Shown here one piece after another: positions 1 to 7,016 of a stretch of 42,971 bases of DNA. Below the pieces are notes generated by a model. The model had not been told where the DNA came from and searched no databases. It saw nothing but the letters and a program-made list of their open reading frames with translations. The stretch lies in the IMG/VR virus record IMGVR_UViG_3300037459_000089, positions 1-42,971 of that record. The stretch is one strand, 5' to 3'. Source of the stretch: a virus. Position 1 is the stretch's first letter. Each line of letters starts with the position of its first letter. The position numbers were made by a program, and so were the translations under genes.

Positions 1-149
1 GAGCACGTGCAAGTGTGTCAGCTCGTGATCGGCAACCGCGATCGACCGTTCGGGTTTCATGTTCGTGAACTTGTCGCCGTCGATGATTATCACGGCGTCG
101 AGTTCGGCAAGTAGCTTCATTTTCCACTCGGTCAACATGACTTTCGCGG
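1..149. repeat. Left copy of the terminal redundancy
   Basis: These 149 bases recur at 42823-42971. The only difference I find is c at 127 versus a at 42949. The metallopeptidase reading frame continues without a break from base 1 to base 42822, so this is the overlap of a circular assembly or a terminally redundant genome, with a unit of 42,822 bp. The single difference changes Glu to Asp in the encoded protein and may be a population variant. Confidence 0.95.
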
Positions 150-321
150 CGCACGTTGCCCCGTGATGCGTCACGAGCGATTGTTCACCGGACCCGTCAC
201 CCGTGACGACAAGAATGCCGAGCCGCAACCCGGCTTTTGTGTGTTCTTGATGCCACTCCCGGCGAGCCTTATCGAACACCGCCCGCTCGACCTTCGTTGC
301 AAGTCGAAAAGATTTGTTCAT
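1..321 (-). CDS. Putative phage metallopeptidase, N-terminal part (continues across the contig join)
   Basis: This is the first 107 codons of a 252-residue protein; the rest is at 42385-42822. The ATG at 319-321 overlaps the stop of the preceding gene as ATGA, and a GGAGG lies upstream at normal spacing. The protein has a short basic N terminus, a central THHG segment near residue 51, and a zinc-protease HELTH motif at residues 99-103. This matches the small putative phage metallopeptidase family (HExxH type). The C-terminal 90 residues are charged and rich in Lys, Ala and Asp, probably disordered. The host or phage substrate is unknown. It sits in a run of small accessory genes. Confidence 0.75.
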   Translation of the reverse strand, partial: MNKSFRLATKVERAVFDKARREWHQEHTKAGLRLGILVVTGDGSGEQSLVTHHGATCAAKVMLTEWKMKLLAELDAVIIIDGDKFTNMKPERSIAVADHELTHLHVL

Positions 322-521
322 CGCGTCGGAACCTCCGATCGTAGGCGACGGTCGACCCGTTTGACCGTCGCGAGTGCCAGTTGAACGACCGCGTTCGCGA
401 TCGAACCGTGTGTCGACTTAAGTTTCGCGGCGGCATCGAGTACCGTGATCGCGTCGTCGCTCGTCGGCCGGATCATCGCGTTTTGCCGACGTCGCGCTTT
501 GCTTGTGAGTTTTTTAGACAT
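318..521 (-). CDS. Small basic hypothetical protein, 67 aa
   Basis: I do not recognise the family. The protein is 67 residues and starts with a Lys/Arg-rich stretch (MSKKLTSKARRRQN), followed by a region likely to be helical (AITVLDAAAKLKSTHG) and a basic tail. Its TGA overlaps the ATG of the metallopeptidase gene as ATGA, so the two are probably translated together. The basic start suggests nucleic-acid binding, but that is only an inference. Only a weak G-rich stretch precedes the ATG. Confidence 0.6.
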   Translation of the reverse strand: MSKKLTSKARRRQNAMIRPTSDDAITVLDAAAKLKSTHGSIANAVVQLALATVKRVDRRLRSEVPTR

Positions 522-735
522 CTATCGGACCCCGCCTGTCAGCAACCTCGAAGAATGCAACACCCAGCCGCCGGCCGGCGGAGCGGTTGTGAACAAACTC
601 GACGTTGTTCACAGCTCTACCAACACCCGCCCAAACCACCACCACGCCGCCCGGCACGCTTTTCGGCTCCGAGACGACGGTTTCCGAGCCCGCTCCGCCG
701 TCGTCGTTTGCCAAATGTAACATTTCACACCGCAT
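514..735 (-). CDS. Possible small hypothetical protein, about 73 aa
   Basis: An open frame of about 73 codons fills most of the space between the DUF5131 gene and the 67-residue gene, overlapping the latter by 8 bases. The protein has a short Val-rich hydrophobic stretch (PGGVVVVWAGVG) but no recognisable domain. There is no convincing ribosome binding site at the ATG at 733-735 or at the second ATG at 721-723. The upstream segment 736-775 is AT-rich compared with its surroundings and may hold a promoter rather than coding sequence. Confidence 0.35.
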   Translation of the reverse strand: MRCEMLHLANDDGGAGSETVVSEPKSVPGGVVVVWAGVGRAVNNVEFVHNRSAGRRLGVAFFEVADRRGPIDV

Positions 736-775
736 ACTGTTATTGACAAATTGCGCAGCTAAGAAACTCACAATA

Positions 776-1825
776 TCACACTCCCGCGTCGCGTCGGTCT
801 CGTGACGCACCCGCCAAAAGACCCAGCGTGCCGGATACCGGCGCCACAATCGCCGCCTCGCAAGCCTCGTCGGCCGCTGCCGGCGTTTCGAGCACCGGCA
901 AGGGAATCACAGCTTTCCCGGCGGATCGTTCAACAGCGGCCGCGCCTGCGTGTTTTCGTGCCGGCGGGATCGAACCCGTCACCCCGTCGTAGCACCACGG
1001 AAATTGACGGGTCGGCTCGCGATACCAGTCGGCCGGCGGAACCTTCCCGTTCCCGAGTCGCGGGTTCGCGCCCCACGATTTGACGTAGGTTGGAATCCGC
1101 AATCGTTGACACGCCTCGACGCCCCGTTGCATAGCCTCGACGTCGCACGGCCGGGAACCCGACCCGGTCTCGCCGCCGAAAATCACCCAATCCGGCGGTG
1201 GCATTTTGCAGCCGAGCGCGTACCCCCAAACGAACGGCTTCAGCATCGGCTCGACCGAGACGATCCGGACGCGCGTCGGCACGTTGCGGAGCCATTGCAA
1301 CCGGTCGAGGTACTTCGGCGACTCGATCGACACGCCGGCCCACACGTTCGCCGGACAGCCGTCGGCGTCGAGAAAATACCACGACATACGTTCGGCGCGT
1401 TTCGTCAGAAACACGAAAAAGTGATCCGGATAATCGCAACACTTTTCGACGATCGCGTCAATTTGTTGATCGGTCGCCCGCTCTTGCCAAATGTCGGTTT
1501 GTGATCCGACAAACCATATCGACGGAAACCCGCGAACGTAATCGAACACGGAGAGATCGAGCACGAGTTCGTGCGGCTCTTGCTCCGCCGTGTTGTACTT
1601 CGTGCGCGAGCCGAAACGGCGGTTGACTTTCTCCGCGTAGCAGTTCGCACAACCCGGCGAAACTTTTGTGCAACCCCACCCGCGCCGCGTGTTGCCCTCG
1701 TCGTCGACCCATTGCGTTATGAGCGGGTTGATCGTGCGAGCCCACGACACGGAACCGATCGACCGGTATTGCGATTTCTCCGACCCCGTCGTGCGTCGGT
1801 CCGACTTGGTGCGCGTGCCGCTCAT
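776..1825 (-). CDS. DUF5131 / phage Gp37-Gp68 family protein (radical-SAM-like)
   Basis: The protein is 349 residues. It carries the family signature WTxxT-like N terminus followed by CTKVSPGCANCYAE, whose CxxxxxxCxxC cysteines resemble an iron-sulfur site of the radical-SAM type, and later blocks WFVGSQTDIW, VWAGVSIE, VSVEPML and IFGGETGSGSRP. This is the phage Gp37/Gp68 (DUF5131) family, common in phages and mobile elements; its reaction is not established. The start is fixed by an ATGA overlap at 1822-1825; longer in-frame extensions upstream run through the previous gene and are rejected. The last 60 residues are Ala-rich and variable. Confidence 0.85.
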   Translation of the reverse strand: MSGTRTKSDRRTTGSEKSQYRSIGSVSWARTINPLITQWVDDEGNTRRGWGCTKVSPGCANCYAEKVNRRFGSRTKYNTAEQEPHELVLDLSVFDYVRGFPSIWFVGSQTDIWQERATDQQIDAIVEKCCDYPDHFFVFLTKRAERMSWYFLDADGCPANVWAGVSIESPKYLDRLQWLRNVPTRVRIVSVEPMLKPFVWGYALGCKMPPPDWVIFGGETGSGSRPCDVEAMQRGVEACQRLRIPTYVKSWGANPRLGNGKVPPADWYREPTRQFPWCYDGVTGSIPPARKHAGAAAVERSAGKAVIPLPVLETPAAADEACEAAIVAPVSGTLGLLAGASRDRRDAGV

Positions 1826-2088
1826 ACCATCACCTCGCGTTGCCAACAAACCATATTGCGGCGGATCGTTCGTAGCCGGCGAAACCGTATCCATTGTCCA
1901 TAGTATCTTGACTCGAAGTAATCGACCGCGACGCCGAAAGTTTCTTGCGGTTGCGGATCGGTGAGCAGGAAGCATTCTCTCGGCGGCGGCGAGTTGACCC
2001 ACAGCGAAGAGTGTTCAAAGAGCATCGGTTGCGACCGAATTCCGTCGTCGGTGCGGGCGGTCGGAGATTTCAACACGACGTCGTTCAC
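1822..2088 (-). CDS. Hypothetical protein, 88 aa, GTG start
   Basis: This 88-residue protein is unrecognised. It begins at a GTG that overlaps the preceding stop as GTGA and ends in an ATGA overlap with the DUF5131 gene, so it is locked between two coupled neighbours. It contains aromatic residues in a central block (FGVAVDYFESRYYGQW) followed by a basic stretch (RRLRTIRRN). The open frame continues upstream to 2505, but that extension runs through the membrane-protein gene in another frame and is probably not used. Confidence 0.65.
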   Translation of the reverse strand: MNDVVLKSPTARTDDGIRSQPMLFEHSSLWVNSPPPRECFLLTDPQPQETFGVAVDYFESRYYGQWIRFRRLRTIRRNMVCWQREVMV

Positions 2089-2393
2089 GGTAGCGGCCCC
2101 CTCAAATCGTCGAGAATGTGGGGATTGATCTCGTGCCGGCGTTCGATCACGCGGAGCCGCAACACGACCTCGTCGGCGAGTTCGACGACTCGCGACGAGC
2201 AATCCGCCAGCGCGGCGCCGACGGCAGCGTCGACCGCGTGTTTCGTGACGTCGCACTCCGCCCGCGTCGCCATGACGCCGGCCGCGTACCCGGTCGCGTA
2301 ACCGATCCGCGTCGATTGCTTGTTCAAAACTGAGAACACGCAACCGAACAAGAGACCGACGCCGAAAAGGATTGCATAGCCTCGTTTGTTCAT
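2085..2393 (-). CDS. Small single-pass membrane protein, 102 aa
   Basis: The start is chosen at the ATG at 2391-2393, preceded by TTGGAGCTG at good spacing. Residues 4-20 form one hydrophobic segment (YAILFGVGLLFGCVFSV). The rest is soluble, with an Ala-rich helical part and a likely coiled region (VVELADEVVLRLRVIE). An N-terminal anchor plus a helical domain would fit an inner-membrane spanin or an anchor protein, but I have no motif to decide. It is coupled downstream by a GTGA overlap. Confidence 0.7.
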   Translation of the reverse strand: MNKRGYAILFGVGLLFGCVFSVLNKQSTRIGYATGYAAGVMATRAECDVTKHAVDAAVGAALADCSSRVVELADEVVLRLRVIERRHEINPHILDDLRGPLP

Positions 2394-2785
2394 TTGTGCA
2401 GCTCCAACCCGGCATCGGCCGACGCGACTCGTCCCCCACGGCAACGAGTGCGTCGACCGGCTCGCGGGTAGCGTTCCAAACGGCGGCCGGCGGATCAGCA
2501 AGCACTACGGGTGTCTAAACCCGCCGTTCGCCCTGACCCAACACCGGCCGCCTTGCGCACTGGCGAGCGTCGCCACGATAGGCGACGGAAATGTCCGCAG
2601 TACGGAATAACGGCCAAACCTTATCGGCAAGCCAGAATTAGCCGTCCGCCGCCGTCAACGCTCGCCAGCGATTATCGTCGCGGCACCGACCGGCCACGCG
2701 GAGAAGTTCCCAACGACGAAAACCTCAAGCCCGGTCGGCGCCAGCGTTGCACCGTGCAACGCCACGCAACACACTATCGGGTCGG
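2394..2785 (-). other. 390-base gap with two possible short minus-strand ORFs
   Basis: No long gene is visible here. On the minus strand one frame holds two open stretches: 2655-2774 (39 codons from a GTG) and 2505-2630 (41 codons from a TTG). They lie in the same frame, separated by a single TGA at 2655-2657, and both look protein-like in composition. The second ends in TAG, and TAGTG begins another frame at 2505. They could be two tiny genes, one gene broken by a stop, or chance. I see no clear terminator or RNA gene. Confidence 0.35.
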
Positions 2786-3385
2786 CTAGATTATTGTCAA
2801 CAGGAAAAGTGCGACGGCCCCGAGTGCCGCCAAAACATCAAGGTAGGACACGTTCGCCCGGAAACGACCGATCGGACACTCGAACCCACGAAACCACACT
2901 TGCGACGACAGAAACGCCGGTTTCCACCAATAGACACGCGGACACACGCACCGACTCGCGGCCGTACACCGGAAAATGCCCATTTGATCCGCCTTGCGAA
3001 ACGAGCACCCGGCGCAACATAGCTTGCGGCCAGCGTGTTCCCTTGGCAACGTCGGACCGAGCCACACGGAAATTACCAAACCGACCACGGCCCGCACAAA
3101 CCAGCCGGCCAGCCGGCCGGCGGCGTTCCACGCCTCGACAACGAACGTCGAGTCGTTTTCCGTGATCGAGCGATAGGCCAGAACAACGGCGACGTTCACG
3201 ACTTCGAGAAACTTCGCGGACGGTATCTGCCGCCGGCGGAGTGCGGCGCGATTGTGCTCGGTTCGCGCGAATTCTTCGTCGCGTTGATAACGCTCGATTG
3301 CGTCGGCGCGAGCCGGGTTGATGCCCATTGATTGAACCGCGATCGGCCTACGCTCCGCCGTACTGAATAAATCCGGTCGGTCCAT
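2786..3385 (-). CDS. Membrane protein with Cys-rich loop, 199 aa
   Basis: The start at 3383-3385 has AAGGGA upstream and overlaps the end of the previous gene by 38 bases. The protein has a charged, probably helical N-terminal half, a hydrophobic segment (WFVRAVVGLVISVWLG), a cysteine-rich loop (CCAGCS, then FRC, SRCVCP and FECP) and a second hydrophobic segment at the extreme C terminus (LAALGAVALFLLTII). This layout suggests two membrane passes around a metal-binding or disulfide-bonded loop. It is the last gene of the tail block, a position where lysis genes often lie, but I cannot assign it as a holin. Confidence 0.65.
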   Translation of the reverse strand: MDRPDLFSTAERRPIAVQSMGINPARADAIERYQRDEEFARTEHNRAALRRRQIPSAKFLEVVNVAVVLAYRSITENDSTFVVEAWNAAGRLAGWFVRAVVGLVISVWLGPTLPREHAGRKLCCAGCSFRKADQMGIFRCTAASRCVCPRVYWWKPAFLSSQVWFRGFECPIGRFRANVSYLDVLAALGAVALFLLTII

Positions 3386-5333
3386 TTTTTCGATTCCCTT
3401 CGTAGTCGAGCCAGTGCGACGCCTTGCCGTAAGATTTGAACAACAACGACGAGTGCAAGGCATTACACCCGCCTACGGCCGGAACGGCGTTCACCGGTCG
3501 TTCGCCCGCCGGCGACGTCCAATTTTGCTCGCCGAGCCAGAGCACGCGCGGCGGCACTTCGACAAATACGCCGTCGCGATACCATTGAATATCATCGACG
3601 GCCGACAACACCGCCGGAAAGTTCGGCCCCGAGATCGTAAAGTCGCGTCGCCAAACATATTTCAGCTCCGCCCGCAAGTAGTCGCCCGGACAGACGTTGT
3701 TGAGAACATTCGTCGGAACGAAAGTGATCGCCGCGAACGTATGCGGATCGCCGTTCGGATCGAAAAACAGTGCGGCGTTGAACACGTCCGCCGGAACCGT
3801 GATCGTATATTCCCGATCTTGGCAAATCGGCTCGCCGCCGCCGGCAATGGTCGCGACGATCTCGAATCCGACGTAGACGTCGATTATTTGATCCGGCCGC
3901 GCAAAATCGGCCTTGAGGAAAATACGGATTGTGACAGTCTCGACCGCTTCCGGAGGAAACGGTTCGATCCGCCATTGCAAAGCGCCGTGTAAATGTCCGA
4001 TCGCTAGGAACGTCGGCGACTCGGCGGCGTACTCGTCGATCCCCGTCGTCACCGACCGGAGCCCGTCTACTTGCAAGAGTGTTCCGTCGCCGTTTCGGAG
4101 TTGTTGCAGATTGAAGGCGTCGACGTCGACTCGTATGCCGATCGTGAATTGACAATGCGCTGCATTTTGCATGTACCCATTGACCCACCGCGACAACGTC
4201 TCGAACGGACGGCGCAACGGGTTCGAGTTGACCGTGTGCAGCCAGAAATTCAACCGGTAGTCGACGTCGATGATTATCAAGTCGCCGTTTATCGTATACC
4301 CCGACTTCCGGAAACGGCCGACGAGCGAACGCGGCGTCGGCAGCGATTCCGGAACAATCGGGAACCCCGTCGCACCGGGTCGGTTAAACCCCCGAGCGTA
4401 CCGATTCAGATCGGTATTGAAGTTTGTCGCCGCCGATTGCCCTCGCCGCTTCGAGTCGACTTGATCTAAGCGCATTTCGGTTCGGTGCGCAACGTCGTCC
4501 AAATAGGCGAGAACATCGTTGCGAATGTCGTCCTCCGGCGTGTTGACCTTGAACCGCATTGCGCACGCCGTGATGTTCAGCCAATCAAATTGCGCCCAAG
4601 CGTCGTCGACATAGGCGAACGTGTCGGTTCCGCCAGCAATGCACACGCCGCCGCCGGCCTCGATATGCCCGGCGCACTTGACCATAGCGTTAGCCGAACA
4701 ATTTCCCTTTGCGTTTCGAGACTCGCCGGAACCGAGATAGATCAGCGCCGTATTGTATTGCCCCGGTTGATTGATCTTGATTTTTGTCGGCGTGTTCGGT
4801 GAAAACTTGGAAAGACAAAAGAGCCGAAACGGACCGCCAATCGTCGTCGCCTCGTCGTACACGAAACAAGAGCACAGTGTTTCCGGAAATAGTTGACCGG
4901 TAGGATTAGCTACCGTGCAAGTGTGTTCGCCCGCTCCGCACTCACATATCGTGAACGGCGAGCCGTCGTCGTGCTCGAAGATTTCCCGCGATACGCCGTC
5001 CGTAATTTGTTGCCAACAATTCGCCAGCTCCACCCGCGTTTCGGTCGTAACCTTATAGAAATTGACGTTCGGATCGCCACTACGAAAAAACACATACAAT
5101 CCATTGGCGTCGCGACCCTCGTCGAGATCCGGATCGTCGCCGCCGCCGGGTCGTAGAAACCGACCGCCGTGTATCGAGTGCGCCCCGGCTCCGCCGAGCC
5201 CCGGCGATCCGTCGCACGCAATACAGTGCATTTCGCAGCCGTTGATACGTACGCCGCCTTGTTCCGGCGAGTCCATACACGGCCAAATAATTTGCGACGG
5301 GTCTTCAAATCGTTCGCATTGTGGATTCGGCAC
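3348..5333 (-). CDS. Large virion-associated protein, probably tail tip, 661 aa
   Basis: This is the second-largest gene of the tail block. Its start is a GTG sharing one base with the previous stop (TAGTG at 5331-5335); there is no other sensible start. The N-terminal 200 residues are unusually cysteine-rich for a phage structural protein (CMDSPEQ, HCIACDG, CECGAGEHTC, CSCF). The remainder is beta-rich. No enzyme motif is visible. Its place after the tail hub and a similar 325-residue protein suggests a tail-tip, fibre or receptor-binding component; this is inferred from position. Confidence 0.65.
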   Translation of the reverse strand: MPNPQCERFEDPSQIIWPCMDSPEQGGVRINGCEMHCIACDGSPGLGGAGAHSIHGGRFLRPGGGDDPDLDEGRDANGLYVFFRSGDPNVNFYKVTTETRVELANCWQQITDGVSREIFEHDDGSPFTICECGAGEHTCTVANPTGQLFPETLCSCFVYDEATTIGGPFRLFCLSKFSPNTPTKIKINQPGQYNTALIYLGSGESRNAKGNCSANAMVKCAGHIEAGGGVCIAGGTDTFAYVDDAWAQFDWLNITACAMRFKVNTPEDDIRNDVLAYLDDVAHRTEMRLDQVDSKRRGQSAATNFNTDLNRYARGFNRPGATGFPIVPESLPTPRSLVGRFRKSGYTINGDLIIIDVDYRLNFWLHTVNSNPLRRPFETLSRWVNGYMQNAAHCQFTIGIRVDVDAFNLQQLRNGDGTLLQVDGLRSVTTGIDEYAAESPTFLAIGHLHGALQWRIEPFPPEAVETVTIRIFLKADFARPDQIIDVYVGFEIVATIAGGGEPICQDREYTITVPADVFNAALFFDPNGDPHTFAAITFVPTNVLNNVCPGDYLRAELKYVWRRDFTISGPNFPAVLSAVDDIQWYRDGVFVEVPPRVLWLGEQNWTSPAGERPVNAVPAVGGCNALHSSLLFKSYGKASHWLDYEGNRKNGPTGFIQYGGA

Positions 5334-6310
5334 TAGGTCGGCACCCCGCAGATTATTGGATAAGAACCGAACGCAAACGGCAGCGCTCGCGGCGTTTGCA
5401 TCGGGAAGACGATCACAGCCATGCCCGGCGAACCCATTTCGGAGCCGCCGCCGCCGCCGTCCGCCGGCACGTTGTACGCGCCGCCCCAACAAATCAAGAC
5501 GTCCTCGAACTTGTCCGGTTGTTGCAAGAGATACGGCCGCGCGAACCCGTCGCCACCCATCACCCATCCCGCCGCGCGGTGTTGGTAGCATTGCTCGGCG
5601 TTCGCGAATTGCGTGATTATATTGTCGGCGATCACGTACACGAGTTGACACTCAAGCCACGTCTCGACGCCGGTTCCCGAGTCCGGGTTTTGATCGGTCC
5701 GAAATTCGATTTCGAGATTGCCGTTCTCAAGTAGCGCCGTAAAGTCATCCTCGTTGAGCCGAAAAGTTTCCTCGTTGATTCCGTTCACACCGTCCCGGTC
5801 GAACAGCTCACCGACCTCGTCACCGTTCATAATGATTCGGACGGTATCGAACCCCGGCACAAAGTTTCCAAAGCAACGAACGACCAACATGATCCGCGTA
5901 TCGACGGCGTCGGGCAGATTGCCGAAAAAGAAACGCGGTTGATTCGGAAATCCTATGTCGAATTGTCGCGGCAACAAACCGGAATCGTAAGTGCCGCCGG
6001 GCAGCCTCGCAGTTTCGCCGACGAGATCGAGTGCGCGGCACGGGTGTAACGAAACGAGATCGGCAAAGTCGGCGTGAAACGTGTTCCCGAAATGATCGGT
6101 GCATGGGAACGGCGGACCGCACGGCCACTCGTGAACCCACGGCGTCGCGTGTGCCGGGTCTTTTTTCCGGCGGATCACGGAACCGAACCGCACGCTCGTT
6201 TTGAAATCGGAAGTCCAAAGGCGGGTCAACGTCGGCCGGAACGTCGGCGGCGGCCCCGTACTCTCGCCGCGATACCCCGGAATTGCCGACACGTCGTTTC
6301 GTTCTGTCAT
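5333..6310 (-). CDS. Probable tail-tip structural protein, 325 aa
   Basis: The protein starts at an ATGA overlap (6307-6310) and ends in the TAGTG overlap with the next gene. It is rich in Phe, Gly and Asp with beta-type sequence (FDTVRIIMNGDEVGELF, LNEDDFTALLENGNLEIEF) and has a Gly-run (ADGGGGGSEMG) near the C terminus. The segment FRTDQNPDSGTG could form a turn within a beta-sandwich. I recognise no family. Coupling on both sides with other tail-tip genes supports a structural role. Confidence 0.6.
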   Translation of the reverse strand: MTERNDVSAIPGYRGESTGPPPTFRPTLTRLWTSDFKTSVRFGSVIRRKKDPAHATPWVHEWPCGPPFPCTDHFGNTFHADFADLVSLHPCRALDLVGETARLPGGTYDSGLLPRQFDIGFPNQPRFFFGNLPDAVDTRIMLVVRCFGNFVPGFDTVRIIMNGDEVGELFDRDGVNGINEETFRLNEDDFTALLENGNLEIEFRTDQNPDSGTGVETWLECQLVYVIADNIITQFANAEQCYQHRAAGWVMGGDGFARPYLLQQPDKFEDVLICWGGAYNVPADGGGGGSEMGSPGMAVIVFPMQTPRALPFAFGSYPIICGVPT

Positions 6311-6531
6311 CGCATGACCTCGATGTTTTGGAGAAAACGGACAAACGACACCGCGTCGACATATCTCAAACCGCCCGACTCGCCGTCGTACGGTTCGACA
6401 AGATATTGTTCGACCCAAATAATGCGCCGATCCAAACCCCGTAAAATGGTCGACCACCTACATGAGACCATGACGACACGACCCCAGCCGTCGCCATACC
6501 TATCGCAAAATTCTATCCAACGTCCGATCAC
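6307..6531 (-). CDS. Hypothetical protein in tail block, 74 aa, GTG start
   Basis: The GTG at 6529-6531 overlaps the previous stop (GTGA), and the gene ends in an ATGA overlap. The 74-residue product is rich in Trp, Tyr and Arg (DRYGDGWGRVV, RRIIWVEQYLVEPYDG). The family is not recognised. A small protein between two tail-tip genes may be a structural accessory. Confidence 0.55.
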   Translation of the reverse strand: MIGRWIEFCDRYGDGWGRVVMVSCRWSTILRGLDRRIIWVEQYLVEPYDGESGGLRYVDAVSFVRFLQNIEVMR

Positions 6532-7016
6532 GGCAGCGCACCCGGCAAGAACGAAACATTGCCGCCAGCGTCGATGCCGCCGCCGTCCGTCGTCGGGACG
6601 CGCTTTGTCGGCGGCGCGAGGTGCATTAACCGCGTGTAGTGCAAGATCACGTCGACGCCGCCGATGTTTATCACCGGTAGCGGAATCATCCCGGAGACGT
6701 GCGCGATCGGTTCGCTCGGCGACTCCGGTCCGATCCATAGAAAATACTCGTAATGCTCCGAGAACGCCGGCGGCCCCTCCGTGCGGATTTTGACCTTGTC
6801 GTTTGTGAATAGTTGAAACCATGGCGCCACGTCGAGATATTCGCCAAACGTGACTTTCACAAACGGCTCGCCGGGGATAAGCAACGATCGAACGACGGCG
6901 TACCGCGCCGCACTACCGCCGGCCGGTCGCGCAGTTCGCACGAGCGGGTGTTGATTCGCGAGTTGCATGTCGGCGACAGTCGCTTCGAGTGCCTCGATCC
7001 GATCGCGTTCGCTCAT
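6528..7016 (-). CDS. Tail-block protein with N-terminal coiled coil, 162 aa
   Basis: The start codon shares bases with the preceding TAA (TAATG at 7014-7018). The first 20 residues (RDRIEALEATVADMQLAN) form a short coiled coil, typical of trimerising tail or baseplate proteins, followed by a beta-rich body. The C terminus is Gly-rich. No enzyme motif is visible. A trimeric tail-tip component is my inference. Confidence 0.6.
   Translation of the reverse strand: MSERDRIEALEATVADMQLANQHPLVRTARPAGGSAARYAVVRSLLIPGEPFVKVTFGEYLDVAPWFQLFTNDKVKIRTEGPPAFSEHYEYFLWIGPESPSEPIAHVSGMIPLPVINIGGVDVILHYTRLMHLAPPTKRVPTTDGGGIDAGGNVSFLPGALP

Noticed and set aside
163-384. Plus-strand open frame at the left end
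   Set aside because: It is the antisense of the metallopeptidase gene, whose frame has a zinc motif, a ribosome site and continuity across the join.
1826-2002. N-terminal extension of the DUF5131 protein
   Set aside because: The family starts near the ATGA-overlap ATG at 1825; the extension overlaps the coupled 88-residue gene.
1826-2505. Long upstream extension of the 88-residue gene
   Set aside because: It runs through the membrane-protein gene in another frame with shadow composition, while a GTGA overlap gives a good internal start. The first 40 codons look better and might be a separate small ORF.
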